This document shows positions 1 through 8,164 of a stretch of DNA of 64,000 nt, one piece after another. The position numbers were made by a program, and so were the translations under genes. The notes under the pieces were generated by a model, which had not been told where the DNA came from, made no database searches, and saw only the letters and a list, made by a program, of their open reading frames with translations. The stretch comes from an uncultured Spirochaetaceae bacterium (GTDB taxonomy: Bacteria; Spirochaetota; Spirochaetia; Treponematales; Treponemataceae). The stretch is taken from the NCBI GenBank assembly GCA_902789325.1, contig CADANN010000015.1, positions 1-64,000 of the forward strand, read 5' to 3'. The stretch's first letter is position 1. Each line of letters begins with the position of its first letter.

Positions 1-633
1 ACGGGGCGTACTATTACTCGTGGTGTACAGGCTGGTGAAGTGGAAGATGGTGGTGCAGCCGGTGGGGAGAACGGCGCGGCACTGGTTGAATACTGGCTCT
101 TTCAGTTTTTACCGCGGCCGCAGAAGTTCGAACTTATTGTGCGGCAGGCTACGGAGTGCGGCGTTGCCGTTATTGTGCCGGTTGTCGGCGACTTTTCGGA
201 AAAAAGCAGCGCCCAGGCTCTTCAGGGGGCTAAAAAAGAACGCCTGGAGCGCATAATAAAAGAGGCTCGCCAGCAGAGCGGTTCTCCTGTAGATACAAAG
301 GTTCTGGAACCGGTTTCGCTTGAAAAGGCAATTGAATTGTGGAAGGAGGCGTGCGGGGCTGGCGAGGCAGTCGCCTTTGTTTTGTCAGAGCGCGATGATT
401 GTTCTGGAAATTTAAGAGCTACCGTGCAGAAAGCTGGTGGTATTGAAAAAATCAAAAAAGCTGCAATTGCAGTTGGCAGTGAAGGTGGAATCAGCCCGGA
501 AGAAGTAAAGCTTCTTGAAGAAAAAGGACTGTTTGTGCCTGTTCATTTTGCCGTAAATATATTAAGGTGCGAAACGGCCGCTTTGTATGGCATTGCCGCT
601 GTTCAATCTGAAGTCAATTCGTCAAAGTTATAG
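1..633 (+). CDS. rsmE: 16S rRNA m3U1498 methyltransferase RsmE, 5'-truncated by window edge
   Basis: The reading frame is open from base 1 and ends at TAG 631-633, so the N-terminus (PUA-like part, perhaps 35-40 residues) lies outside the window. About 210 residues are visible. The SPOUT methyltransferase core shows GSEGGISPEE near residues 157-166 and LRCETAAL near the end, which form the knotted SAM-binding site of RsmE, plus ELIVRQATECGV earlier, matching the family's conserved ELI..KATELGV block. RsmE methylates N3 of U1498 in 16S rRNA in assembled 30S subunits. The first ~230 bases are richer in GC than the rest. The next gene starts 15 bases downstream on the same strand, so they may be co-transcribed. 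The family call is firm. Confidence 0.9.
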   Translation, partial: TGRTITRGVQAGEVEDGGAAGGENGAALVEYWLFQFLPRPQKFELIVRQATECGVAVIVPVVGDFSEKSSAQALQGAKKERLERIIKEARQQSGSPVDTKVLEPVSLEKAIELWKEACGAGEAVAFVLSERDDCSGNLRATVQKAGGIEKIKKAAIAVGSEGGISPEEVKLLEEKGLFVPVHFAVNILRCETAALYGIAAVQSEVNSSKL

Positions 634-648
634 GTGGGGTAATAAAAA

Positions 649-1386
649 ATGTCAATTAAACGCATATCTTTAATAGGCGTTCCTGTAGATGTAATTCAGC
701 CGGAAAATCTCGAAAATGAGATTCTTGAACTGCTTGCAAAACCAGGCACAAAGCAGATTGTTTTTCTTTCAATCTGGAATCTTTTAAAGGCACGCCATAA
801 GGGAACTTTTTCTGAATGTATAAAAAATGCGGATCTCATAATTCCAGTTTCAAAAAGCATTCTAAAGGGGGCAAAATTCCTTAAAAAAGATGTACCTGTG
901 CGTTATAATCCCTTTACTGCAGTAATTCAGATTCTATCAATTCTGGATGCGCACTATAAAACCCTCTATCTTTTTGGCTCGAGTAAAAAAACACTTAATA
1001 AGGCTGAAAAGAATATCCGCGATACCTTCAGAAATCTTCGCGTAATTGGTCGCTACGGCGGATATTATCCAAAATCTATTGAAGATGATATTGTCGAAGC
1101 AATTTATAAGGCACAGCCATCGCTTGTTTTGCTTAGCGACGGGATTAAAGATAAAAACTGCTGGGCTTATAAACGCCGCAATCGTTTTTCTACAAGTATT
1201 TTTCTTTATTATAAAGATGCGTTCGGAGTTTTTTCAGAACGAGTTCGCCGCGTAAAGGAAGCTACCTTTAATAAGGGGCACGAAATCTTTGTGGAAGTGC
1301 TTCATAATCCGTTCAAAATCTTTTTGCTTTTGCCATATATGTGGTATATAATTGTGCTCGTATGGTACAGGTTGTTTAAAAAATAA
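649..1386 (+). CDS. WecG/TagA/CpsF-family protein with degraded signature motif
   Basis: This 245-aa protein has the length and fold pattern of the WecG/TagA/CpsF glycosyltransferases, which transfer N-acetylmannosaminuronate or N-acetylmannosamine to undecaprenyl-PP-GlcNAc. The opening block (IGVPVDVIQPENLENEIL) and the central LYLFGSSKKTL and RVIGRYGGYYP blocks fit. The family's G.P.QE.W motif reads DGIKDKNCW here, and the following GGxFDxxSG-like block is DAFGVFSERVRRVKE, so the usual acceptor/catalytic residues are changed. A hydrophobic C-terminal stretch (IFLLLPYMWYIIVLVWY) could dock it on the membrane. ATG 649 follows a GGTGGGG-like ribosome site at 632-638. Homology is likely; activity and substrate are unknown. 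Confidence 0.75.
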   Translation: MSIKRISLIGVPVDVIQPENLENEILELLAKPGTKQIVFLSIWNLLKARHKGTFSECIKNADLIIPVSKSILKGAKFLKKDVPVRYNPFTAVIQILSILDAHYKTLYLFGSSKKTLNKAEKNIRDTFRNLRVIGRYGGYYPKSIEDDIVEAIYKAQPSLVLLSDGIKDKNCWAYKRRNRFSTSIFLYYKDAFGVFSERVRRVKEATFNKGHEIFVEVLHNPFKIFLLLPYMWYIIVLVWYRLFKK

Positions 1387-1474
1387 AATGGAATAAAGTA
1401 AATCTGAATAAAGTATATCGGGATAGGAAGAGTGAAATCATAAATTTTAATTATCCCTGTGCCGGGTTGGTTTT

Positions 1475-2635
1475 TTGCATATTCAGATTTTTAGTAAAAT
1501 ACTACTATTGTCGAACCGTAAAGATGTAATCAATTTTTTTGCAACAGCCTGCGGAACGACAATTCCATTAACTGTTATCACTGACTGTACAAAGGTGCCA
1601 CCTGTATCCTTCGAAATAGTCATTCTTGATGCAACTTTGATAATTGGTAAACCAGCTTCGGTTTATCATACCATTGAAATGTATTCAGATAAATTTATCT
1701 GCCTTTTACCCTTTGATGCACCTTTAGATTTACGTTCCTATGTAGATAAAACATTTAAATTCATTCTTTTTTATCCAATCTCTATAGAAAGATTTAAAAA
1801 CTGCCTGCTTGATATTCAAACTCAACTTCAATTTCAGCTTAATCTGGAAACTTCAGCTCTGCCAGATTTAGAACGCATTCCAGATTCTGTTTCAGGATAT
1901 TTCCGTGGCAATTCTACTACGATGAGAACTGTACGCAAAAAGATTCTTGGAGCCTGTAATTCAAAAGAGCCTGTTCTTCTGCTTGGAGAAACTGGAACTG
2001 GGAAAACTACGGCGGCAAAAATAATTCATTCACATTCACAAACAAAAGATAAAAAGATGGTTTCATACAGTCTTTCGACAGTTGTAGAATCTCTGGCGGA
2101 AAGTACCTTTTTTGGTCACGTAAAGGGCTCTTACACCAATGCGGAAAATGAAAGAATCGGATTGTTTGAAGCCGCAGATGGAGGCACGTTATTTCTTGAC
2201 GAGCTTGGAGTTGCTTCGCTGGATGTTCAGGCTATGCTGCTTACGGTTTTAGAAACAGGAAACTTTAAGAAAGTTGGAACCCAAAAAGAACAGCATGTAG
2301 ATGTGAGGCTGATTTTTGCAACAAATGCGGATATAACCCGTATGCTCCGCGATGGAAGTTTTCGTTCTGATTTGTATTTTCGAATTTGTGATAACATCAT
2401 TAAGCTTCCGCCACTTCGAGAACGAAAAGAAGACATCTGGGAAATGGTAGAAAGCTACATTGTAAAAGAAGATTATATGATTAAGGAAGATGCACTGGAG
2501 CGCCTGGAGAATTACAGCTGGCCAGGAAATATACGCGAACTGCATAAATGCCTGAGACGCGCCATGGTACGTTCAAAAGATCATGTAATCGGTGCAGAAC
2601 AGATTGATTTTGGCGATGTCAGCTTTCTTCAATAA
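1475..2635 (+). CDS. AAA+ sigma-54-activator-like protein with pseudo-receiver domain and no DNA-binding domain
   Basis: The 386-aa product has an N-terminal receiver-like segment (residues ~1-120; an Asp in VILDA could be the phosphoacceptor) joined to a sigma-54-interaction AAA+ domain. Walker A GETGTGKT is at residues 171-178, Walker B is GGTLFLDE, and PLRERKEDI and WPGNIREL are typical. The GAFTGA loop that contacts sigma-54 reads GSYTNA (residues 218-223). The protein stops about 20 residues after the R-finger/sensor region with no Fis-type HTH. It may therefore not open sigma-54 promoters, or may act without binding DNA. The start is TTG 1475 with no clear ribosome site; no in-frame ATG occurs until well inside the receiver part. 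It converges on recQ and overlaps its 3' end by 17 bases. Confidence 0.75.
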   Translation: MHIQIFSKILLLSNRKDVINFFATACGTTIPLTVITDCTKVPPVSFEIVILDATLIIGKPASVYHTIEMYSDKFICLLPFDAPLDLRSYVDKTFKFILFYPISIERFKNCLLDIQTQLQFQLNLETSALPDLERIPDSVSGYFRGNSTTMRTVRKKILGACNSKEPVLLLGETGTGKTTAAKIIHSHSQTKDKKMVSYSLSTVVESLAESTFFGHVKGSYTNAENERIGLFEAADGGTLFLDELGVASLDVQAMLLTVLETGNFKKVGTQKEQHVDVRLIFATNADITRMLRDGSFRSDLYFRICDNIIKLPPLRERKEDIWEMVESYIVKEDYMIKEDALERLENYSWPGNIRELHKCLRRAMVRSKDHVIGAEQIDFGDVSFLQ

Positions 2636-4337
2636 TCTGAAGTATTGAACGGCCGAATTCTTCTGCCTTTACACGGCCAATTCCGTAGATGTTTAAAAGG
2701 TCATTACGGGTTTTTGGCTTTTTTGCAGCAAGGTCCAGAAGTGTTTTATCTCCAAAAATCATGTATGGCGCAATGTTCAAATCGTCTGCCTTGCGCTTAC
2801 GCCATGCCTTAAGGTTATTCATGATTTTTTCAGCGAGTTCATCATTTGCAGCCGGCTTTTCTGCTACAATTTTTTCACCACGAACATTTGTGTTGTAAGT
2901 TCCAGTTGAAGATTTTGAATAAGCCCTCATTGTTGTTCGCATTGGCAGTTTAAGTTCTGCACGCGAGGCAACGAGTTTTTTCCCAGCATCAGTTAGTTCC
3001 AGAATATTATAGTCACCGGCTTTTCTTATATAGTGTTCATCAATCAGAAGGTCGCAAAGTTCAAGCCATTCCTGCTTTGAATATTCAGTGCCAATTCCCC
3101 AGGTTGTGATTTTGTTGTGCCCGTTATCAATTATACGCTGGGCCTTTGAACCAAGCAGCACGTCCGTAACATATCCGGCACCAAAACGCTGATTTGTGCG
3201 GATAATACAACAGAGTAATTTTTGTGCTGGGATTGTAACATCCTTGAGTTCTGGGGCTGGAGCAGAACAGATATCGCAGCAGCATTCTGCATTGTCTTCA
3301 TATAGTTCTCCGAAGTAGGCGAGCAGAGTTCTTCTTCGGCAGGTGCGGCTTGTGGCAAAATTAATCATGCCTTTTAAGAGAAGTTCTGCTTTTTCCGGAT
3401 CTGCAGAATCTTCTATAAAAAACTTGTTTTTGTGAATATCGCCCGGGCTGTATAAAAGCAGGGCACTCGCAGGAAGACCGTCACGACCGGCTCGCCCTAT
3501 TTCCTGATAGTATTCTTCAATTGATTTTGGAAGATCATAGTTGATGACGTAGCGTACATTTGGTTTGTTGATTCCCATTCCAAAGGCAATTGTTGCAACA
3601 ATAATCTGTACTTCATCCTTGATAAAAAGATTCTGATTTTTTGCGCGAACATCATCGGAAAGTCCGGCATGATATGGTAGGGCAGAGTAACCTTTTTTAT
3701 CCAGAGTTTCGGCAATTTCTTCAACCGATTTTCTGGAATTACAATAGATGATTCCGCTGTCACCCGCATGTTTTCTGATGTAGTTGATTACGGTTTCCAT
3801 TGCATCGCGTTTTGGTTGAACTTCAAGATAAATGTTTGCGCGGTTAAAGCTGGAAATAAAAACCTTTGGAGTTTTCATTCCAAGATTCTGGCAGATATCC
3901 TGGCGAACGTGTTCAGTCGCAGTTGCTGTAAGGGCGAGCATAACTGCTTTTGGGAAGAGATGACGGATAGAACGGATTTCAAGATAATCCGGGCGAAAAT
4001 CGTGTCCCCATTGAGAAACACAGTGTGCTTCATCAATTGTAATACAGCTGATTTTGAGTTCAGGAGAAGAAAGCAGTTCTCGGATTTTTGATGTTGCTAA
4101 GCCTTCAGGTGAAACATAAATGATTTTAACATTTCCGGATTTTATATCATCAACAGTGGCACAATATTCTTCCCAGGAAAGGGAACTGTTCAAAAAAGCA
4201 GAATGAATGCCGGTGGTTTCGAGAGATGTGACCTGGTCCTGCATCAGGGAAATCAGTGGAGAAACAACAACTGTAATGCCTTTTAGAATTAAGGCTGGCA
4301 GCTGATAGCACAGTGACTTTCCGCCACCTGTTGGCAT
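2619..4337 (-). CDS. recQ: ATP-dependent DNA helicase RecQ, N-terminal start unresolved
   Basis: RecQ 3'-5' helicase for recombination and fork repair. It shows Walker A PTGGGKS, the DEAH box in IDEAHCVSQWGHDF, a Cys cluster (CRR...CCCDIC) for the RQC zinc site, and a C-terminal HRDC domain. The first ATG is at 4337, directly before Walker A, which would remove the family's Q motif. The homologous sequence continues in frame upstream to about 4460 (FGYDEFRPLQ, DIITNVLKGHDTLAV), but no ATG, GTG or TTG occurs there before in-frame TAA codons at 4461-4466. Either an unusual start codon is used, or a start was lost by mutation or assembly error. A TATAAT-like box lies at 4463-4468 on this strand. 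Identity is certain; the 5' end and functionality are not. Confidence 0.88.
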   Translation of the reverse strand: MPTGGGKSLCYQLPALILKGITVVVSPLISLMQDQVTSLETTGIHSAFLNSSLSWEEYCATVDDIKSGNVKIIYVSPEGLATSKIRELLSSPELKISCITIDEAHCVSQWGHDFRPDYLEIRSIRHLFPKAVMLALTATATEHVRQDICQNLGMKTPKVFISSFNRANIYLEVQPKRDAMETVINYIRKHAGDSGIIYCNSRKSVEEIAETLDKKGYSALPYHAGLSDDVRAKNQNLFIKDEVQIIVATIAFGMGINKPNVRYVINYDLPKSIEEYYQEIGRAGRDGLPASALLLYSPGDIHKNKFFIEDSADPEKAELLLKGMINFATSRTCRRRTLLAYFGELYEDNAECCCDICSAPAPELKDVTIPAQKLLCCIIRTNQRFGAGYVTDVLLGSKAQRIIDNGHNKITTWGIGTEYSKQEWLELCDLLIDEHYIRKAGDYNILELTDAGKKLVASRAELKLPMRTTMRAYSKSSTGTYNTNVRGEKIVAEKPAANDELAEKIMNNLKAWRKRKADDLNIAPYMIFGDKTLLDLAAKKPKTRNDLLNIYGIGRVKAEEFGRSILQIIEES

Positions 4338-4480
4338 TACGGCAAGAGTGTCGTGGCCCTTGAGTACATTTGTAATGATATCTTTCTGGAGCGGACGGAA
4401 TTCGTCGTAACCGAATACGGTCTTTAGAACAAGCTCCGGGGCTGCGCCTTCGAAGGCTAATTATTATAGCATATTTGCAC

Positions 4481-4509
4481 TTGATTTAACCTCTAGTTTT
4501 TGATATAGT
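4481..4509 (+). promoter_or_regulatory. tRNA-Leu promoter
   Basis: TTGATT at 4481-4486, a 17-base spacer, then TATAGT at 4504-4509. The predicted transcription start falls about 7 bases later, just before the mature tRNA 5' end at 4523. Confidence 0.75.
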
Positions 4510-4522
4510 TAGCAAATCACAC

Positions 4523-4605
4523 GCCGGAGTGGTGGAATGGTAGACACGACAGACTCAAAATCTGTTGCGAGCAATCGTGTAAGAGTTCAAGTCTCTTCTC
4601 CGGTA
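4523..4605 (+). tRNA. tRNA-Leu (anticodon CAA)
   Basis: Class II tRNA. The acceptor stem is GCCGGAG (4523-4529) with CTCCGGT (4598-4604), with a G-U at the first pair and discriminator A at 4605. The anticodon stem ACAGA/TCTGT encloses the 7-base loop CTCAAAA (4554-4560), anticodon CAA, reading UUG leucine codons. A long variable arm follows (about 4566-4580). The T stem AAGAG/CTCTT encloses loop TTCAAGT (4586-4592). CCA is not encoded. Confidence 0.95.
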
Positions 4606-4613
4606 TCTCATTA

Positions 4614-4644
4614 AAATCCCGAGTTCTTCGGGATTTTTCTTTTT
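4614..4644 (+). terminator. Intrinsic terminator after tRNA-Leu
   Basis: A perfect 9-bp stem AAATCCCGA (4614-4622) with TCGGGATTT (4628-4636), a 5-base loop, then a T-rich tail to 4644. Confidence 0.85.
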
Positions 4645-4812
4645 AACCTATAAATTCTTGAGTTCTCAGACTTGAACTCTCGCTCGGGCGCAGCCCTCGC
4701 TCTGAGCCGGATTGATCGTCGTCGCTCGATAAATCTCGCTCTGAGCCGTTTTTTCGATAATCCTAAAACGACCCTGACGGCTCGTTTTTTAACGGATTTT
4801 CGATTTTAGGCT

Positions 4813-4834
4813 AGTTCAAGTCTCTTCGCCGGTA
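4813..4834 (+). repeat. Direct duplicate of the tRNA-Leu 3' end
   Basis: These 22 bases match tRNA-Leu bases 4584-4605 (T arm through discriminator) with one mismatch (TTCTCC versus TTCGCC). An inverted fragment of the same T-arm sequence (AGACTTGAACTCT) lies near 4668-4680. The two direct copies bracket about 207 bases (4606-4812) without a gene. That stretch holds two CGCTCTGAGCCG copies (near 4689 and 4737), inverted GAGCCGT/ACGGCTC arms and CCTAAAA/TTTTAGG arms. This is either an attachment-site scar of a small element or a decayed second tRNA copy. Confidence 0.75.
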
Positions 4835-4842
4835 GAACTCAG

Positions 4843-4873
4843 AACGTCCCGAATAACACGGGACGTTTTTTTT
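4843..4873 (+). terminator. Second intrinsic terminator beyond the tRNA duplicate
   Basis: A perfect 9-bp stem AACGTCCCG (4843-4851) with CGGGACGTT (4859-4867), a 7-base loop and an uninterrupted T run to 4873. The T run lies on the + strand, so it serves rightward transcripts and not comM. Confidence 0.85.
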
Positions 4874-4876
4874 ATG

Positions 4877-6451
4877 TCATAGTTCAGGAACTAAATTACT
4901 GCAGAGTTTCCTGAGTTCTATTGCTTCTTCCATGTGTTCTTTGTTGATGTCCATTACACCTGCGATATCTGCTATGGTGCGGGAGACTTTGAGGCAGGAG
5001 GAGATTGCCCGGGGCGAAAAGCCGTAGCGGAGTGTTGCGTTGTCCAGTACTTTTCGGGATTCTGCGTCGAGAGGACAGTTGTCGAGAATCTCTTGTGGCG
5101 AAAGCCGTGCGTTTTTTATGCCTTGACGTTTGCGCTGAACCTTTATTGCACGAGCCACTCCCTGACGGATTTCTTCTGTTGTGGTAAGTCCGGGGCGTTC
5201 TTCTATTTCACCATCTTCTTCAGCTTTGTTTTCAACGAATACACGAAGGTCTATGCGGTCGAGGAGTGGAGCCGAAAACTTCTTCCAGTATTGTTCAATG
5301 CTTTTAAGACTGCACAGACAGATTTTTGAGTGCGAGCCGAAATTTCCGCACGGGCAGGGATTTACCGCCATGAGAAGTTGAAAGCGGGCCGGGTAATTTG
5401 TGCTGCGGCCGGCGCGGCTTAGTGTTATGCTGCCGTTTTCAAGAGGAACACGAAGCATCTGTAAAACTGATGAACGGAACTCGGCTGCTTCGTCCATAAA
5501 TAAAACTCCGTTGTGCGCCAGTGAGATTTCGCCTGGCCGACAGGTTGGGCCGCCACCGCATATACCTTCGATGCTTGCAGTTTGGTGCGGTATGCGGAAA
5601 GGCGGGATGCGGATAAGCGGTTCGCTCGGCTTAATCAATCCGGCCAGTGACCAGATTCTTGTGACTGACTGAGCTTCTTCTGTCGTGAGTACAGGATTAA
5701 TTGCCGGAAACTTTTGAATGGCCATAGTTTTCCCGCAGCCTGGTGCTCCGAGAGCTATCAGATTATGTCCGCCGGCAGCTGCAATTTGTAGGGCTCTTAC
5801 CAGCTGTCGCTGCCCCTTCAATTCTGCATATTCATAGCCAGGCGCAATCTCTGGAAAGTACACACCATCCATTTCCGTACAGCCGGCTGGCACCGCCCAT
5901 TCACCCGCGCCCACAGAACTCCGCGCCTCATAAAACGAAACGTCGCTCAACGCACGGAAAGCGTTCTCCAGAGAATCCGCGCCATACACTTGAACCCCCG
6001 CAATCTCGCGCGCCTCATCCGCGTTCTGCACAGGAACAATACATCTCAAAACCCCACAAGCCGCCGCCGTAGCCACAGCCGCGTGCACTCCCTTAACGGC
6101 GCGCACATTCCCCGAAAGCTCTAACTCTCCCATCACCAGTATAGGGTCGGTCAAGAAATCTGTACGACCATCTGCCACGGCTTTAGCTCCAAGAACTCCC
6201 AAAGCAACCGGTAAATCAAAGCCGGCTCCTTCCTTACGCAAATCCGCAGGCGACAAACTTATAAGAACTCTCTCCGGCGGATACTCGAATCCCGAATTAC
6301 GAATTGCCGCCTGCATACGTTCCCGCGACTCTTTTACGGCCCCGTCAGCCAGACCTACAATATCTGTGGCTGGAATACCACGTCTCAAATCAACTTCAAC
6401 AGTAACCAAAGCACCCTCATAACCAAAGGGTGAAAATGAATAAATCTGCAT
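4877..6451 (-). CDS. comM: ComM/YifB-family Mg chelatase-like AAA+ ATPase
   Basis: This 524-aa protein is full length for the YifB/ComM family, linked in other bacteria to branch migration during natural transformation. The N-terminal Lon-S5-like domain (VEVDLRRGIPATDIVGL... with RERMQAAIRNSGF) is followed by the AAA+ Mg-chelatase domain with Walker A GAPGCGKT, Walker B VLFMDEAAEF, the zinc-like NPCPCGNFG motif and a C-terminal chelatase segment (RKVLDNATLRYGFSPRA). ATG 6451 is preceded by GGAGG with good spacing. It stands alone, divergent from the glycosidase-ppx-ppk operon. The family is certain; a competence role here is inference only. Confidence 0.93.
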   Translation of the reverse strand: MQIYSFSPFGYEGALVTVEVDLRRGIPATDIVGLADGAVKESRERMQAAIRNSGFEYPPERVLISLSPADLRKEGAGFDLPVALGVLGAKAVADGRTDFLTDPILVMGELELSGNVRAVKGVHAAVATAAACGVLRCIVPVQNADEAREIAGVQVYGADSLENAFRALSDVSFYEARSSVGAGEWAVPAGCTEMDGVYFPEIAPGYEYAELKGQRQLVRALQIAAAGGHNLIALGAPGCGKTMAIQKFPAINPVLTTEEAQSVTRIWSLAGLIKPSEPLIRIPPFRIPHQTASIEGICGGGPTCRPGEISLAHNGVLFMDEAAEFRSSVLQMLRVPLENGSITLSRAGRSTNYPARFQLLMAVNPCPCGNFGSHSKICLCSLKSIEQYWKKFSAPLLDRIDLRVFVENKAEEDGEIEERPGLTTTEEIRQGVARAIKVQRKRQGIKNARLSPQEILDNCPLDAESRKVLDNATLRYGFSPRAISSCLKVSRTIADIAGVMDINKEHMEEAIELRKLCSNLVPEL

Positions 6452-6581
6452 TATTATTTTTCCTCCGTTATATAAATAGAGAGACTTTTACTTTTTTATG
6501 AAGTTAAAACGGGGTATAATCAAAAAAAATCAGAAAAAAATAAAAATTTTAAGAATTTTTCAAAAAATCACCTCTTGGCTC

Positions 6582-6652
6582 TTGAATATGAAAAAAAAAA
6601 TTGTATAATTTTTCGAAATTTTTTATCTATTTTCGAAAAAGTGTGTTATATT
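6582..6652 (+). promoter_or_regulatory. Promoter with paired TTTCGAAA palindromes, glycosidase-ppx-ppk1 operon
   Basis: TTGAAT (6582-6587), a 16-base A-rich spacer and TATAAT (6604-6609) form a promoter. Two identical palindromes TTTCGAAA lie at 6611-6618 and 6631-6638, exactly 20 bp (two helical turns) apart and at or just after the predicted start, as expected for a repressor. A further TATATT at 6647-6652 could be a second -10. The ~100-base leader then contains GCGGT (6660-6664) and ACCGC (6697-6701) arms before the ribosome site. Confidence 0.6.
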
Positions 6653-6719
6653 ATATGTAGCGGTTTTGTCATTTTTACCCGAGGACGAAGCTAGCCACCG
6701 CAAAAAGTAGGAGTTGCTT

Positions 6720-8147
6720 GTGAATAAGCACGATTTTCCAAAAATCCATTTTTACGATCAGGATTTTGTAGACATTTATAATAAGACATGGTCTTGGGTT
6801 TCATCTTTATGGATTAACCCGGAAACCGGAGAGCAGGATTCAGAGGGCTTATTTATTTATCCGGAAAAAGACAAGCTGATTATTAATCAGTTCGAGTCTA
6901 TTTTCTCATCTTTCTTCCTTGTATATTCCAATAGGAATTTTGACGCATGCAAGAATATTGATTATTTTTATGAACGCCAGGAAGCATCTGGAGCTATCCG
7001 CTGGAAGTATGATGTAAAGACCAATCAGCCGGTTTTGGACAAGGATAATAAGGAAGGTGTAGGTCTTCCTCTATTTGCTTTTGCAGAATATAACCTTTTC
7101 CACAAATCAGCTAACAAAAAACGCATTAAAGATGTTATGCCAGCTCTTCAGAAGTATATGGCTTGGCTGGATGATAATTTTAAAAAGCCAAACGGACTCT
7201 ATTCAGTTCCAGTTTCAGCTTCTTCAATGACAAATTCACCTCGTGAAAAGGTTTACTATCCAATCGACTTTAACGCATGTATGGCAATCAATGCTTCTTA
7301 CATGTCTGCACTTGGTGATATTCTTAACGATAAAGACATCAGCTTCCAGTACCGCAAGATGTACTTCTCAATCAAAACAAAAATCAATTCTTTGATGTGG
7401 GATAACGCAACTGGTTTCTATTATGATTTGGATAAAGATGAAAAGCAGACTAAGGTAAAAACAATTGCTTCTTACTGGACTATGCTTGCTGAAATTCCAA
7501 ATGCTGATAAAGCTGATCTTCTTGTTGAACATCTTAATAATCCGAAAACCTTTGGTACAGAACATCCGTTCCCAACTCTCAGTGTAGACAACCCTAACTT
7601 CAGCGAAGACGGAAATGGTTACTGTGGTTCTGTAATGCCAGCTTTCAACTTTATGGTAATCAAAGGTCTGGAAAAATATGCTCAGTATGAGTTTGCACGC
7701 GAATGTGCTATCCGCCATCTTTACTACGTTCTCGAAGGTCTTATGCCTAACGAAAACAAAGAACCAGGCGATCTCTTTGAAGCATATCTTCCAAATAAAG
7801 AAGGTCGTGCAAAAATCAACAAAAAGGATTGGGCTCGTTCACGCTATCTTCTTACAGCTGGACTTTCTACAATCGCTTTGATGATTGAAAACGTAATTGG
7901 ACTTTCTATCAGCCTTCCACGCAAGACTGTAGACTGGATTATTCCAAACCTTGAAATTATGGGTATAGAAAATCTTTCGCTTAAGCGCAACTTAATCACA
8001 ATTCTGTCGAACAAAAGCTCGCGCGGCTGGGAAATCCAGATGGAAAGCGAAAAGCTCTACTACTTTACAATCAACATTCTTGACCAGAAGAAAAAGACGT
8101 TACCGATTCCAAGCGGTAAATGTTCAATGCTTATAGATAAGCTTTAG
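6720..8147 (+). CDS. Six-hairpin (alpha/alpha)6 glycosidase, trehalase/GH63-like
   Basis: The 475-aa protein resembles the (alpha/alpha)6-barrel glycosidases of the GH37/GH63/MGH1-like group: YMAWLDDNF, WDNATGFYYDLD, IASYWTMLAEIPNADKADLL, and NGYCGSVMPAFNFMVIKGL late in the barrel. It has no signal peptide, so it is cytoplasmic. The open frame reaches a TTG at 6714, but AGGAG at 6709-6713 lies over that codon and is correctly spaced for GTG 6720, so GTG 6720 is chosen. Ppx/GppA starts 17 bases after its stop and ppk1 follows, giving a three-gene operon. Substrate cannot be read from sequence; trehalose, a glucosylglycerate-type solute or storage glucan are candidates. Confidence 0.75.
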   Translation: MNKHDFPKIHFYDQDFVDIYNKTWSWVSSLWINPETGEQDSEGLFIYPEKDKLIINQFESIFSSFFLVYSNRNFDACKNIDYFYERQEASGAIRWKYDVKTNQPVLDKDNKEGVGLPLFAFAEYNLFHKSANKKRIKDVMPALQKYMAWLDDNFKKPNGLYSVPVSASSMTNSPREKVYYPIDFNACMAINASYMSALGDILNDKDISFQYRKMYFSIKTKINSLMWDNATGFYYDLDKDEKQTKVKTIASYWTMLAEIPNADKADLLVEHLNNPKTFGTEHPFPTLSVDNPNFSEDGNGYCGSVMPAFNFMVIKGLEKYAQYEFARECAIRHLYYVLEGLMPNENKEPGDLFEAYLPNKEGRAKINKKDWARSRYLLTAGLSTIALMIENVIGLSISLPRKTVDWIIPNLEIMGIENLSLKRNLITILSNKSSRGWEIQMESEKLYYFTINILDQKKKTLPIPSGKCSMLIDKL

Positions 8148-8164
8148 ACCAAGGAGGCAAGAGA

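Noticed and set aside
4735-4835. Intact second tRNA gene
   Set aside because: Only the T arm and 3' acceptor strand are recognisable; no matching 5' acceptor, D arm or anticodon arm could be found.
5743-6072. 109-aa plus-strand open frame
   Set aside because: Shadow of comM, whose AAA+ motifs are intact on the other strand; the His/Pro-rich translation is typical of an antisense frame.
6658-6707. c-di-GMP or other known riboswitch before the glycosidase gene
   Set aside because: A GGACGAAG-like run and GCGGT/ACCGC arms look suggestive, but no complete consensus or matching stems could be traced.
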